DNA of 64,000 nt, from the NCBI RefSeq assembly GCF_030036535.1, contig NZ_CP080388.1, positions 2,103,001 through 2,167,000 on the forward strand, read 5' to 3'. Source of the stretch: Agrobacterium cucumeris. GTDB taxonomy: Bacteria; Pseudomonadota; Alphaproteobacteria; Rhizobiales; Rhizobiaceae. Made by a program: the position numbers and the translations under genes. Of this stretch, positions 7,085-15,666 are shown piece after piece (position 1 is the stretch's first letter; each line of letters opens with the position of its first letter). Below the pieces are notes generated by a model, which made no database searches, was not told the origin of the DNA, and worked only from the letters and a program-made list of their open reading frames with translations.

Positions 7085-8869
7085 ATGACTGAATTCACAA
7101 CACGCCCTGAAATCCTTGGCACCTTCGGCGTCGTCACCTCAACGCACTGGATCGCCTCGGCCGTTGGCATGGCCATTCTCGAAAAGGGCGGCAATGCTTT
7201 CGACGCCGCCGTCGCCACCGGCTTTGTGCTGCAGATCGTCGAGCCGCATCTCTGCGGTCCGGGCGGGGATATGCCGGCCGTGTTTTATTCAAAGCAGAAG
7301 GACAAGGTTGAAGTCATCTGCGCACAGGGTCCGGCCCCGAGCGGTGCGACGATCGAACATTACACTTCGGAAGGGCTGAAACTGATCCCCGGCGACGGGC
7401 TGCTGGCCACCGTCATCCCCGGTGCCTTCGACGGCTGGATGCTGATGCTGCGCGATTATGGCACGATGAGCGTGCGCGACGTGCTGGAACCCGCCATCTA
7501 TTATGCCGAGCAGGGGCATCCAACGCTGCCGCGTGTCTCCGCCACCATCAAGGGGCTGGCCGATTTCTTCGAGAAGGAATGGCCGACATCCCATGAGACA
7601 TGGCTGCCGGGTGGTGCCGCACCCGAGCCTCACGCCAATTTCCGTAATCCGGTTCTGGCTGCGACCTATCAGCGGATTATCACCGAAGCCGAAGCGCGTA
7701 CCGGCCGCGAAAACCAGATCGAGGCGGCGCGCGATGCCTTCTACCGGGGTTTCGTTGCGGAAGCTATCAACAGTTACGTAAAGACGGCGGAAGTCATGGA
7801 TGCCAGCGGCGCACGGCACAAGGGTGTGCTGACGGCGCAGGATATGGCCGGGTGGAGCGCGACCGTCGAAGCGCCGCAGACGCTTGATTATCACGACTGG
7901 ACGATTGCCAAGACGCCCGCCTGGGGACAGGGTCCGGTTCTGCTGCAATCACTTGCGCTTCTGAAGGGCTTTGACATTGCGGCCATGGACCCGTCCGGGC
8001 CTGATTTCATCCACACCATCGTTGAGGCCATGAAGCTCGCCTTTGCCGACCGTGAGGTCTATTACGGCGACCCGGAATTCGGTCAGATACCAACGGAATA
8101 TCTTCTCTCTGACGGGTATAATGCCGGACGCCGGGCGCTGATCGGCCGCGAGGCCTCGCTGGCGCTGCGCCCCGGCATCGTGCCCGGATACGAAAATCAG
8201 GTGGACGCCACCATGGCCATGCTGGCCGAGATGAGCGGCAAGGGCACCGTCTACGAGCCGACCATGTCGCATTTGACGGAGAAGCGCGGTGACACTGTGC
8301 ATATCGACGTCATCGACCGCTGGGGCAACATGGTGTCCACCACGCCATCGGGCGGCTGGCTGCAATCGTCGCCGGTCGTGCCGGGCCTCGGTTTCGCACT
8401 CAATTCCCGCGCCCAGATGTTCTGGCTGAAGGAAGGCCTGCCGACCTCGCTTGCGCCGGGCAAACGCCCGCGCACCACGCTGACGCCGTCGCTTGCGTTG
8501 CATCAGGGGCGGCCCTCGATGGTCTTCGGCACACCGGGGGGCGATCAGCAGGACCAGTGGCAGTTGCCTTTCTTCCTGCGTTACGCGCATCACGGCAAGA
8601 ACCTGCAGGCGGCCATCGACATGCCTTTGTTCCACACCTCGCATTTTCCGGGCTCGTTTTATCCGCGTACCAGCTCGCCGGGTGAAATCATGGTGGAAAG
8701 CACAGCGGGTGAGGCGACGCTCGATGAGCTTCGCCGTCGCGGCCACCGGGTCACGGTTGCCGATGCCTGGTCGGTCGGGCGATTGACAGCAGCAAGGCGG
8801 GATGTGGACGGCCTGCTGCGCGCCGCCGCGACACCGCGGCTGATGCAGGCCTATGCGGTGGGGCGGTGA
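7085..8869 (+). CDS. Gamma-glutamyltransferase-family Ntn-hydrolase, cytoplasmic
   Basis: A 594-residue member of the gamma-glutamyltransferase family, a self-cleaving N-terminal nucleophile hydrolase. The large-subunit part has GGNAFDAAVATGFVLQIVEP and GGDMPAVFY. The cleavage site reads GDTVHIDVIDRWGNMVSTTP, where the Thr (about residue 404) fits the TTH/TxH nucleophile position; downstream are RPRTTLTPSL and FGTPGGDQQ. Unlike classical periplasmic enzymes it has no signal peptide, so it should act on the imported substrate in the cytoplasm, cleaving a gamma-glutamyl or similar amide bond. ATG 7085 has AAGGA about 10 bp upstream; an ATG at 7061 overlapping the permease stop is the alternative. 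The operon position suggests that the transporter carries a gamma-glutamyl or amide conjugate. This is inference. Confidence 0.87.
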   Translation: MTEFTTRPEILGTFGVVTSTHWIASAVGMAILEKGGNAFDAAVATGFVLQIVEPHLCGPGGDMPAVFYSKQKDKVEVICAQGPAPSGATIEHYTSEGLKLIPGDGLLATVIPGAFDGWMLMLRDYGTMSVRDVLEPAIYYAEQGHPTLPRVSATIKGLADFFEKEWPTSHETWLPGGAAPEPHANFRNPVLAATYQRIITEAEARTGRENQIEAARDAFYRGFVAEAINSYVKTAEVMDASGARHKGVLTAQDMAGWSATVEAPQTLDYHDWTIAKTPAWGQGPVLLQSLALLKGFDIAAMDPSGPDFIHTIVEAMKLAFADREVYYGDPEFGQIPTEYLLSDGYNAGRRALIGREASLALRPGIVPGYENQVDATMAMLAEMSGKGTVYEPTMSHLTEKRGDTVHIDVIDRWGNMVSTTPSGGWLQSSPVVPGLGFALNSRAQMFWLKEGLPTSLAPGKRPRTTLTPSLALHQGRPSMVFGTPGGDQQDQWQLPFFLRYAHHGKNLQAAIDMPLFHTSHFPGSFYPRTSSPGEIMVESTAGEATLDELRRRGHRVTVADAWSVGRLTAARRDVDGLLRAAATPRLMQAYAVGR

Positions 8870-8873
8870 GACC

Positions 8874-10685
8874 ATGGAAACAAAACCCGTCCTCTCCGTC
8901 CGTAACCTGACCACGTCCTTTCTCGTTGATGACGAATGGAAAAGCGTCGTGCGCAACGTCTCCTTCGATGTTGCGCCCGGTGAAACCGTTGCGATTGTCG
9001 GCGAATCCGGTTCCGGCAAGTCCGTCACTTCCCTGTCGCTCATGCGTCTGCTTGCGACTTCCTCCAGCCGGATCGAAGGCGAAGTGCTGCTCAATGGGCG
9101 CAATCTGCTGGCGCTTTCCGAAAAGGAGATGCGCGGCGTGCGCGGCAACGATATTTCGATGATCTTTCAGGAGCCGATGACCTCGCTTAATCCGATCTTC
9201 ACCATCGGCCGCCAGATTTCCGAAGTCCTCATCAGGCACAAGGGGCTTTCGAAACAGGAGGCGCGGGCGGAGACGGTGCGGCTTCTGGAAAAGGTGCGTA
9301 TTCCCAATGCGGCCAGCCGTTTTGACGAATATCCGCACCAGTTTTCCGGTGGCATGCGCCAGCGGGTGATGATTGCCATGGCGCTCGCCTCGCGGCCGAA
9401 GCTGCTGATCGCCGATGAGCCGACGACGGCGCTCGACGTCACCATTCAGGGCCAGATCCTCGATCTCATCAAGCTGCTGCAGGAAGAGGAGGGCATGTCG
9501 GTTCTCTTCATTACCCACGACATGGGTGTGGTGGCCGAAATCGCCGACCGGACGATCGTCATGTATCGTGGCGACGAGGTCGAGACCGGCCCGACCGAGG
9601 AGATATTCAAACGCGGCAAGCACCCCTATACGCGGGCGCTGCTTTCGGCGGTGCCGAAGCTCGGCTCGATGCGCGACCGGCAATGGCCGACGCGTTTTCC
9701 GGTGCTCGACATGAAAACCGGTCTTTCAACCGAGCCTCAGGAGGTGGCCGAGACCGTGGCGAGTGGGCAGACGCCGGTCCTGTCGGTCAAGAACCTTGTA
9801 ACGCGTTTCCCCATCCGCTCCGGCCTGCTGGCGCGGCAGACGGGTGCGGTTCATGCCGTCGAAAACGTCTCCTTCGATCTGTTCCAAGGCGAGACGCTGG
9901 CGCTGGTCGGTGAATCCGGCTGCGGAAAGTCCACCACCGGCCGCTCGATCATGCGCCTCGTGGAGCCGTCGTCCGGCGATGTATCGCTCGATGGCTACGA
10001 TGTGATGCGGCTTGATACCACCGGCCTGCGCAACATGCGCAAATCCGTCCAGATGATCTTTCAGGATCCATTTTCCTCGCTCAACCCGCGCATGACGGTG
10101 GGCACGGCGATTTCCGAACCGTTCATCAAGCACAGGCTAGGAACCACGAAACAGGCGAAGGAAAAAACCGCCGATCTCCTGGAAAAGGTTGGCCTGTCGG
10201 CCGATATGGCCGGCCGCTACCCGCATGAATTTTCCGGCGGCCAGCGCCAGCGCATCGCCATTGCCCGGGCGCTTGCGCTTGATCCCAAGGTCATTGTTGC
10301 GGATGAAAGCGTCTCGGCGCTCGATGTCTCGATCAAGGCGCAGGTCTGCAACCTGTTGCTCGACCTGCAGCAGAGCCTCAACCTCGCCTTCCTGTTCATC
10401 AGCCATGACATGGCGGTGGTGGAACGCGTCAGTCACCGCGTGGCGGTGATGTATCTCGGCGAGATCGTCGAAATCGGTCCGCGTGCCGCCGTTTTCGACA
10501 ATCCGCAACATGCCTATACGAAAAAGCTGATGGCGGCGGTGCCGGTGCCCGATCCGGCGCGGCGCGGTATAAGACGCAGCGTTTCCAATGACGAGTTGAA
10601 AAGCCCGATACGGGCAATGGGTTATGAAACGCCGGAGCGGACTTACAGGACCGTTTCACCCGGCCATTTCGTGCAGGTGGCCTGA
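8874..10685 (+). CDS. Fused double ABC ATPase (DppD-DppF-like), peptide-type importer
   Basis: A 603-residue protein holding two complete nucleotide-binding domains in tandem. Domain 1: GESGSGKS, FSGGMRQRVMIAMA and LLIADEPTTALDVT, with the oligopeptide C-terminal motif KHPYTRALLSAVPKLG. Domain 2: GESGCGKSTTGRS, FSGGQRQRIAIARA and VIVADESVSALDVS, with a second C-terminal motif AYTKKLMAAVPVPDP. It energises the two upstream permeases and replaces separate DppD and DppF subunits (GsiA-like arrangement). Start ATG 8874 lies 4 bp after the hydrolase stop, and the frame upstream of it reads through that gene. The family is certain; the transported compound is not. Confidence 0.95.
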   Translation: METKPVLSVRNLTTSFLVDDEWKSVVRNVSFDVAPGETVAIVGESGSGKSVTSLSLMRLLATSSSRIEGEVLLNGRNLLALSEKEMRGVRGNDISMIFQEPMTSLNPIFTIGRQISEVLIRHKGLSKQEARAETVRLLEKVRIPNAASRFDEYPHQFSGGMRQRVMIAMALASRPKLLIADEPTTALDVTIQGQILDLIKLLQEEEGMSVLFITHDMGVVAEIADRTIVMYRGDEVETGPTEEIFKRGKHPYTRALLSAVPKLGSMRDRQWPTRFPVLDMKTGLSTEPQEVAETVASGQTPVLSVKNLVTRFPIRSGLLARQTGAVHAVENVSFDLFQGETLALVGESGCGKSTTGRSIMRLVEPSSGDVSLDGYDVMRLDTTGLRNMRKSVQMIFQDPFSSLNPRMTVGTAISEPFIKHRLGTTKQAKEKTADLLEKVGLSADMAGRYPHEFSGGQRQRIAIARALALDPKVIVADESVSALDVSIKAQVCNLLLDLQQSLNLAFLFISHDMAVVERVSHRVAVMYLGEIVEIGPRAAVFDNPQHAYTKKLMAAVPVPDPARRGIRRSVSNDELKSPIRAMGYETPERTYRTVSPGHFVQVA

Positions 10686-10777
10686 GGCGGCAAAAAGCGG
10701 GTCTTGAAGCGAATGCGGGTCGTCTGGAATAATGGTGCTGCCCGCACTACCGGTGCCGGCATTCTTTCGAGGTGGTG

Positions 10778-11422
10778 ATGCGACGACTGGTTTTATGTGG
10801 AGTGCTGATGATGACCCTTGGCGCAAATGCTCAGGCTGCCGTTCTGGAAGCGGTAACGGCGAAGGATCACGCGCGGCTTGAACAACTGCTGAAAAACAGT
10901 GGCGCCACCGAAGAGCGGAACGCGCAGGGCCAGACGCCGCTGCTGGTGGCGGTTTGGCAGAACGACGTGCCGGCGGCACGCCTGCTTCTCGAGGCCGGTG
11001 CCGATGTCGATGCCCGCGACAATATCGAGGACAGCCCGTTTCTGGTGGCGGGGGCGCAGGGCAGGATAGAAATCCTGCAAATGATCCTCAAAAACGGTGC
11101 TGATCTTAAAAGTACCAACCGCTTTGGCGGTACGGCGCTCATCCCGGCTGCCGAAAAGGGACATCCGGAAGCCGTAGATATGCTGCTGGCAGCGGGTGTG
11201 GATGTCGATCACGTCAACCGGCTCGGCTGGACGGCCCTGCTTGAAGTCACAATCCTGAGAGATGGCGGCGCGGTATCGCAGCGGATCGTCCGGTCGCTTC
11301 TTGCCGGTGGCGCTGACGTTGCGGTGAAGGATTTTGATGGAAGGACGGCGCTTGCCCATGCCCGCGAAAGAGGGCTGACGGAAATCGTTGCACTGCTGGA
11401 GGCCGCCGGCGCGAAGGATTGA
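10778..11422 (+). CDS. Exported ankyrin-repeat protein
   Basis: A 214-residue protein with an N-terminal signal peptide (RRLVLCGVLMMTLGANAQA) and about five ankyrin repeats from residue 45 on (GQTPLLVAVWQNDVPAARLL, GADVDARDN, GGTALIPAAEKGHPEAVDML, DGRTALAHARERGLTEIVAL). Ankyrin repeats mediate protein-protein contacts; here they would act in the periplasm. ATG 10778 is directly preceded by GAGGTGG; two GTG codons immediately upstream are part of that ribosome site. It lies 92 bp after the ABC ATPase gene and converges on the histidine-kinase gene. No specific partner can be named. Confidence 0.85.
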   Translation: MRRLVLCGVLMMTLGANAQAAVLEAVTAKDHARLEQLLKNSGATEERNAQGQTPLLVAVWQNDVPAARLLLEAGADVDARDNIEDSPFLVAGAQGRIEILQMILKNGADLKSTNRFGGTALIPAAEKGHPEAVDMLLAAGVDVDHVNRLGWTALLEVTILRDGGAVSQRIVRSLLAGGADVAVKDFDGRTALAHARERGLTEIVALLEAAGAKD

Positions 11423-11452
11423 CCGGCCGCCTGGCCGGGCGCGGAAGCCGCT

Positions 11453-13570
11453 TCAGGCCGACCTTTGCGCCAGCCCGGTGCCTGCCGGAAATGTCAGCTG
11501 CACCTTCGCCCCTTCACCCGGCTTGGAACTGATATGAGCCTCGCCGCCGCTCTGGCGCACGAAGCCATAGACCATGGCAAGGCCAAGGCCCGCGCCGCCA
11601 TGGTCCCCGCGGGTGGTGAAATAGGGCTCGAACGCCTTGTCCACCGCCTCTGGCGTCATGCCGATGCCTTCGTCGGTGACTGATATCACCAGTGCATCCT
11701 TTTCGCAGGCCGCCTCGATCGAGATCAGACCGCCATCAGGCATGGCAGCCGCCGCATTGAGGCAGAGATTGAGGATGGATTGCTCGAAGAGTGCCGGGTC
11801 GAGCGGGATTGTGGGAAGACCGTCATCGAGATCAAGCGCGATCCGGCATTTGGGGCCGACCGCGATCTCGAGAATATCGGCCATGCCGCGCAGCAGGTTG
11901 GCGACATTGATTGAGCTTGGATGGATCGGCTGCTGGCTGCCGATGGTCAACATGCTGCTGGCGAGAGACCGGCCGCGATCCGCTGCCTTGCGGATGCGGG
12001 CGATGTGGCGGTTCTGGCGGTCGTTGAAACCCGCCTCGCGCTCCAGCAGGCCAAGGCTGCCGGTGATGATGCCGATCATGTTGCCCACCTCATGGCTCAA
12101 CTGATGGGTCATGCGCATGATGCCGTCCAGACGCTGGGCCTTTACGGCTTCCGCCTCCTGCCGGTCGAGTGCTGTGACATCGCGGGCAAGCAACACGATG
12201 CCGCCATCCGGCTGGCGCGACATCGATACTTCGATCACCCGCTCATCCGTGGTGCGGTGGCGCACGACGGCGCGCTCCATCAATTCGCCCTTTTCGCTCT
12301 CGAAGGGCAGCAGCATGGGATCGATTTCCGGGACCGGCTCGACAAACCGACGGATCGGCAGTTTTCGCGACGAGCCGGAGCGCCCAACCAGTTCGATGAT
12401 GCGGCGGTTCATGGTGATCGGCCGGCCGGTTGCATCAAACAGCGCTATGCCCTCATTCATGTTGCGGAAGGTGGAGCGGATTGTGCGGGCCGCCGCTTCC
12501 GCCGTGCGCCTGAGGCGCGAGACGCGGTCGACGCTGTCATGAAAGGCGCGGAATGCATCGAGCAGGCGGATCAGCTCCGTTTCCGAGCCGCTATAGGAGG
12601 GCGGGCCGACATCCTTTTCGCCTTTGGCAAGCGCATTCATGCCGTTGGAGAGCGCCGCGATCCCGCGTGACACCCGCATCACCGAGCGGATGGAGAGGAT
12701 CGCCACCACCAGAACCAGAAGGGAGGCGACGGCCACGATGACCAGCAGGCGACTGAGCGCATCGGAGGTGGAGATCAGGTCTTCGTTCAGGCTGCGGGCA
12801 ACCGCATCGCCCTGGGTTTCCGTGACATGGGAAAGATCGCGCGACACGGTGTGAAGCCGCGATACCGAGGCGCGGATGGCGAACATTTCGAGGAGATAAC
12901 GGCTCTGGGCTGCAAAGACCCGTTCATAGGGCTGCATTTCGGCCAAAGGCAGCCGCTCGCCGGGGTAACCCTGCTGGCGGGCCGTGGTTTCTGCGACATA
13001 ACGGCGGCGCAGTTCGCCCAGCTGGAAAAGACTGTCGGATGCGGATGCGGCCTGCACGATGCCGTTCATGCGCCGGCGCAGCTCCGGGTCGAGGATGCCC
13101 TGACCGGTGGCGATTTCGCCCAGTGCCGCCGCCGCTTCCGCCTTGTGCGCCTGCGCGGCATCGGCATCCTTCGCAAGATCGAGCGTCTGTTCCCGGATGA
13201 TCTGGAGCAGTTCGACGATGCGTTCGCTGGCAAAGCCGCGGGTGATCCGCTCACCGCTGTCCGGCCCGGTCATTTCCAGCAGCATGTCGACCTGCTGGAC
13301 GACGGAGCGGCTTTCGCTGGAAACGCGATAGGGCGAGGCGGCATTCATCAGGAAAGGTGCACTGGAGACGAGATCGGAGACCTGCCGCGAGACCAGCGAT
13401 GCCTTGGCGAGACTGGAAAAGGCCTGCAAGCCATAGGCCGCCATCTCATCGCGGGCGCGCTGCAGGCCATAGATGGCGATGGCCGACAGGCTGAAGACGA
13501 GGACGCAGGTAAAGACGATCGCAAAGGGTAGCCGAAAGGCAATCGAGGAAAGGAAGGAACGGCTGATCAC
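11453..13570 (-). CDS. Membrane sensor histidine kinase (HAMP-PAS-HisKA-HATPase)
   Basis: A 705-residue sensor. TM1 is around residues 14-34, a long helical periplasmic domain follows, TM2 is around 273-297, then a HAMP linker, a PAS-like domain (about 365-470, MNEGIALFDATGRPITMNRR), a dimerisation/phospho-acceptor motif MTHQLSHEVGN with H493, and the ATPase domain (N-box LNLCLNAAAAMPDGG, DEGIGM, GGAGLGLAMVYG). It autophosphorylates and passes phosphate to the response regulator, whose gene overlaps it by 4 bp. The pair is divergent from an AfuABC-like transporter. The large periplasmic helical domain would suit recognition of a ligand-loaded binding protein, as in TorS or PgtB-type systems; that link is inferred. 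Confidence 0.92.
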   Translation of the reverse strand: MISRSFLSSIAFRLPFAIVFTCVLVFSLSAIAIYGLQRARDEMAAYGLQAFSSLAKASLVSRQVSDLVSSAPFLMNAASPYRVSSESRSVVQQVDMLLEMTGPDSGERITRGFASERIVELLQIIREQTLDLAKDADAAQAHKAEAAAALGEIATGQGILDPELRRRMNGIVQAASASDSLFQLGELRRRYVAETTARQQGYPGERLPLAEMQPYERVFAAQSRYLLEMFAIRASVSRLHTVSRDLSHVTETQGDAVARSLNEDLISTSDALSRLLVIVAVASLLVLVVAILSIRSVMRVSRGIAALSNGMNALAKGEKDVGPPSYSGSETELIRLLDAFRAFHDSVDRVSRLRRTAEAAARTIRSTFRNMNEGIALFDATGRPITMNRRIIELVGRSGSSRKLPIRRFVEPVPEIDPMLLPFESEKGELMERAVVRHRTTDERVIEVSMSRQPDGGIVLLARDVTALDRQEAEAVKAQRLDGIMRMTHQLSHEVGNMIGIITGSLGLLEREAGFNDRQNRHIARIRKAADRGRSLASSMLTIGSQQPIHPSSINVANLLRGMADILEIAVGPKCRIALDLDDGLPTIPLDPALFEQSILNLCLNAAAAMPDGGLISIEAACEKDALVISVTDEGIGMTPEAVDKAFEPYFTTRGDHGGAGLGLAMVYGFVRQSGGEAHISSKPGEGAKVQLTFPAGTGLAQRSA

Positions 13571-14313
13571 GGGGAAAGCTCGCCCTCATCGGTGTGGAGC
13601 ACATATCCCTTGCCGCGCCGGGTCTTGATATGGCGCGGCAGATCGGGGTTTATCTCGATCTTGCGCCTGAGCCGCAGCACCAGCACATCGACATTGCGGT
13701 CGATATAGCGGTCGCTTTCCGAACCCAGCCGGTCGAGGATCTGCGAGCGGCTGACGGGCTGGTTGGGCGTTTCGGCGAGAATTTCCAGCAGCGCGAATTC
13801 GGCGCTGGTCAGCGTGCGGCTGCGATCCGCGAGGCAGACGGCCCGGCGGGCATCGAGATCGATCGCCCAGTCACCGAGGCGAAGCGCCGTGCGGCCATGA
13901 TCACGCTCGCTGTCCTTCTCCTGTTTCAGCGAGGGGATCGTCCGGCGCAACACGGCCTTGATCCGCGCCGTCAGTTCGATGGGTTCGAAGGGTTTGACGA
14001 CATAATCGTCGGCGGCGGTTTCCAGACCGAGAACCCGGTCGGCGGCGCTGCCGGCGGCCGTGACCATGACGATGCCGATATCACTATCGACCTTGCCGCG
14101 CAGCCGCTGGGCGAAGGTGCGGCCGGATGTGCCGGGCAGGTTATGGTCAACGAGCACCAGCTGCATCCGGTCCCGCGCCAGTATCTCGTCCGCTTCCTCG
14201 GCGGAGCGGGCGCAGGTGGGCAGCCAGCCCTCGGCCTCGACGAGGTCCGAGATAAGCTCGGCCATATCAGGATCGTCCTCGACGATCAGAATGCGAACCT
14301 TCTGATTAAGCAC
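13567..14313 (-). CDS. OmpR/PhoB-family response regulator
   Basis: A 248-residue two-domain regulator. The receiver has acidic residues VEDDPD (E12-D14), the phospho-acceptor in LVLVDHNLPG (D56), and the conserved Lys in DDYVVKPFEP (K107). The C-terminal winged helix shows LTSAEFALLEILAETPNQPVS and YIDRNVDVLVLRLRRKI ending RGKGYVL. It is the first gene of the pair, its stop overlapping the kinase start (ATGA). It most likely activates the divergent transporter genes at 14524-20067 from sites in the 210-bp intergenic region. Confidence 0.94.
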   Translation of the reverse strand: MLNQKVRILIVEDDPDMAELISDLVEAEGWLPTCARSAEEADEILARDRMQLVLVDHNLPGTSGRTFAQRLRGKVDSDIGIVMVTAAGSAADRVLGLETAADDYVVKPFEPIELTARIKAVLRRTIPSLKQEKDSERDHGRTALRLGDWAIDLDARRAVCLADRSRTLTSAEFALLEILAETPNQPVSRSQILDRLGSESDRYIDRNVDVLVLRLRRKIEINPDLPRHIKTRRGKGYVLHTDEGELSP

Positions 14314-14392
14314 TGCATCTTCCTCCCGCCGTCATCATAGGCGCGGCTGCGGCGATCTTCAAAGGCTCGCTGGTTATCTCGCCTGTCATAAT

Positions 14393-14407
14393 TGTAATAT
14401 CTGTAAT
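14393..14407. promoter_or_regulatory. TGTAAT direct repeats between response regulator and transporter
   Basis: Two TGTAAT copies separated by ATC (9-bp period) lie in an AT-rich island of the 210-bp divergent intergenic region, 117-131 bp upstream of the transporter start. OmpR-family regulators typically bind tandem direct repeats, so this is the best visible candidate site for the adjacent regulator. A 10-11 bp period is more usual, so confidence is modest. Confidence 0.35.
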
Positions 14408-14523
14408 CTTGTTCGGCGGTGCGGTGAAAGATTGGTAACCATTCTTCGATTGCGGTACGGGCCGAATGTGACATGCTGTTGGTGGAGACTGGAACGGGGA
14501 GGTTCCAGGCAGGGAGGCTTTAA

Positions 14524-15552
14524 GTGAAACGATTGACCGCACTTGCGGCGAGCATGGCTTTATGGCTGTGCGGCGCAGGGCATGGCATGGCCGAGCCGAA
14601 GTTGAACGTCCTGTGCGGCGTCGACGAGGCCTGGTGCGTGGCCATGCAGCGGGCTTTCGAGGCAAAAAGCGGCCTTGAGATTTCGATGGTTCGCAGGAGC
14701 ACAGGCGAAATTCTCGACCAGATTCGTGCCGAACGCTCCCACCCGACAGTCGACGTCTGGTGGGGCGGCACCGGTGATACCCATCTGCAGGCCGGCTCGG
14801 AAGGGCTGCTGGACGAATATCAGCCGCTGCATCCGCAGGATCTCTTGCCCTGGGCGCAGAATTTTTATGCGATGTCTGGATCAAGGTCCGCCGGCATTTA
14901 TGCCGGGGCGCTGGGCTTTGCCTATAATTCTGAACTGCTCGCCAGAAACAATCTGCCGGCTCCCACCTGCTGGAAGGATCTGGCCAAGGATATTTATCGC
15001 GGCCATATCCTGACCGGCAATCCGAACTATTCCGGCACCGCCTTCACCATGCTCGCCACGCTGGTCCAGCTGTTTGGCGAGGAGGAGGCCTTCGGTTTCA
15101 TGACGAAACTGAACCAGAATGTCGTGGGTTATACCAAGGTGGGTGCAGCGCCCGTCAAGGCGGCGGCGCGGGGCGAGGTGCTGATCGGGATTTCCTTCAT
15201 GCATGACGCGGTGACCCAGAAGATCGAAGGATTTCCGCTTGTTATCGTCGCCCCCTGTGAAGGCACCGGTTACGAGATCGGCGCGGTCAGCATCGTCAAG
15301 GGCAACCGCAATACGGCCCTTGCGCAGGATTTCGTTGAATTTGCGTTGAGCCCGGAAGGGCAGGCGACCGGGGCCGCAGCCGGCCAGAACCAGGTGCCTT
15401 CCAATGCCCGGGCGACATTGCCGCTGACCGCACCCGATATATCGATGATCAAGATGGTGGATTACGATTTTGCCACTTTTGGCCAACCTGAAGAGCGAAG
15501 TCGGTTATTGAGCCGCTTCGACAGTGAAATCCACCCGAGCCAGACCCAGTAA
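14524..15552 (+). CDS. Periplasmic binding protein, AfuA/PgtC-like (paralogue 1)
   Basis: A 342-residue solute-binding protein with an N-terminal signal peptide (ASMALWLCGAGHGMA). The mature start LNVLCGVDEAWC and the motifs DVWWGGTGDTH, GALGFAYNSELL, PNYSGTAFTMLATLVQL, KAAARGEVLIGISFMHDAV and APCEGTGYEIGAVSIVKG are shared with the next gene. The AfuA group binds hexose phosphates or ferric complexes, and PgtC-type members serve two-component signalling. The start is GTG 14524 with GGGAGG 6-11 bp upstream. As first gene divergent from the regulator pair, with a second binding protein next door, it may be the ligand-presenting sensor partner rather than the transport subunit. That role is inference. 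Confidence 0.86.
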   Translation: MKRLTALAASMALWLCGAGHGMAEPKLNVLCGVDEAWCVAMQRAFEAKSGLEISMVRRSTGEILDQIRAERSHPTVDVWWGGTGDTHLQAGSEGLLDEYQPLHPQDLLPWAQNFYAMSGSRSAGIYAGALGFAYNSELLARNNLPAPTCWKDLAKDIYRGHILTGNPNYSGTAFTMLATLVQLFGEEEAFGFMTKLNQNVVGYTKVGAAPVKAAARGEVLIGISFMHDAVTQKIEGFPLVIVAPCEGTGYEIGAVSIVKGNRNTALAQDFVEFALSPEGQATGAAAGQNQVPSNARATLPLTAPDISMIKMVDYDFATFGQPEERSRLLSRFDSEIHPSQTQ

Positions 15553-15666
15553 GGGCCAGAAAACCGACATCCCAAAAGACAGCGTGCGCGCCGCAGGGCG
15601 CCGCGACCGGCAGCGCCATGTCCGCGCGTGCCCAGGAATTCAGACGCAAGCTACAGGAGGATAACC

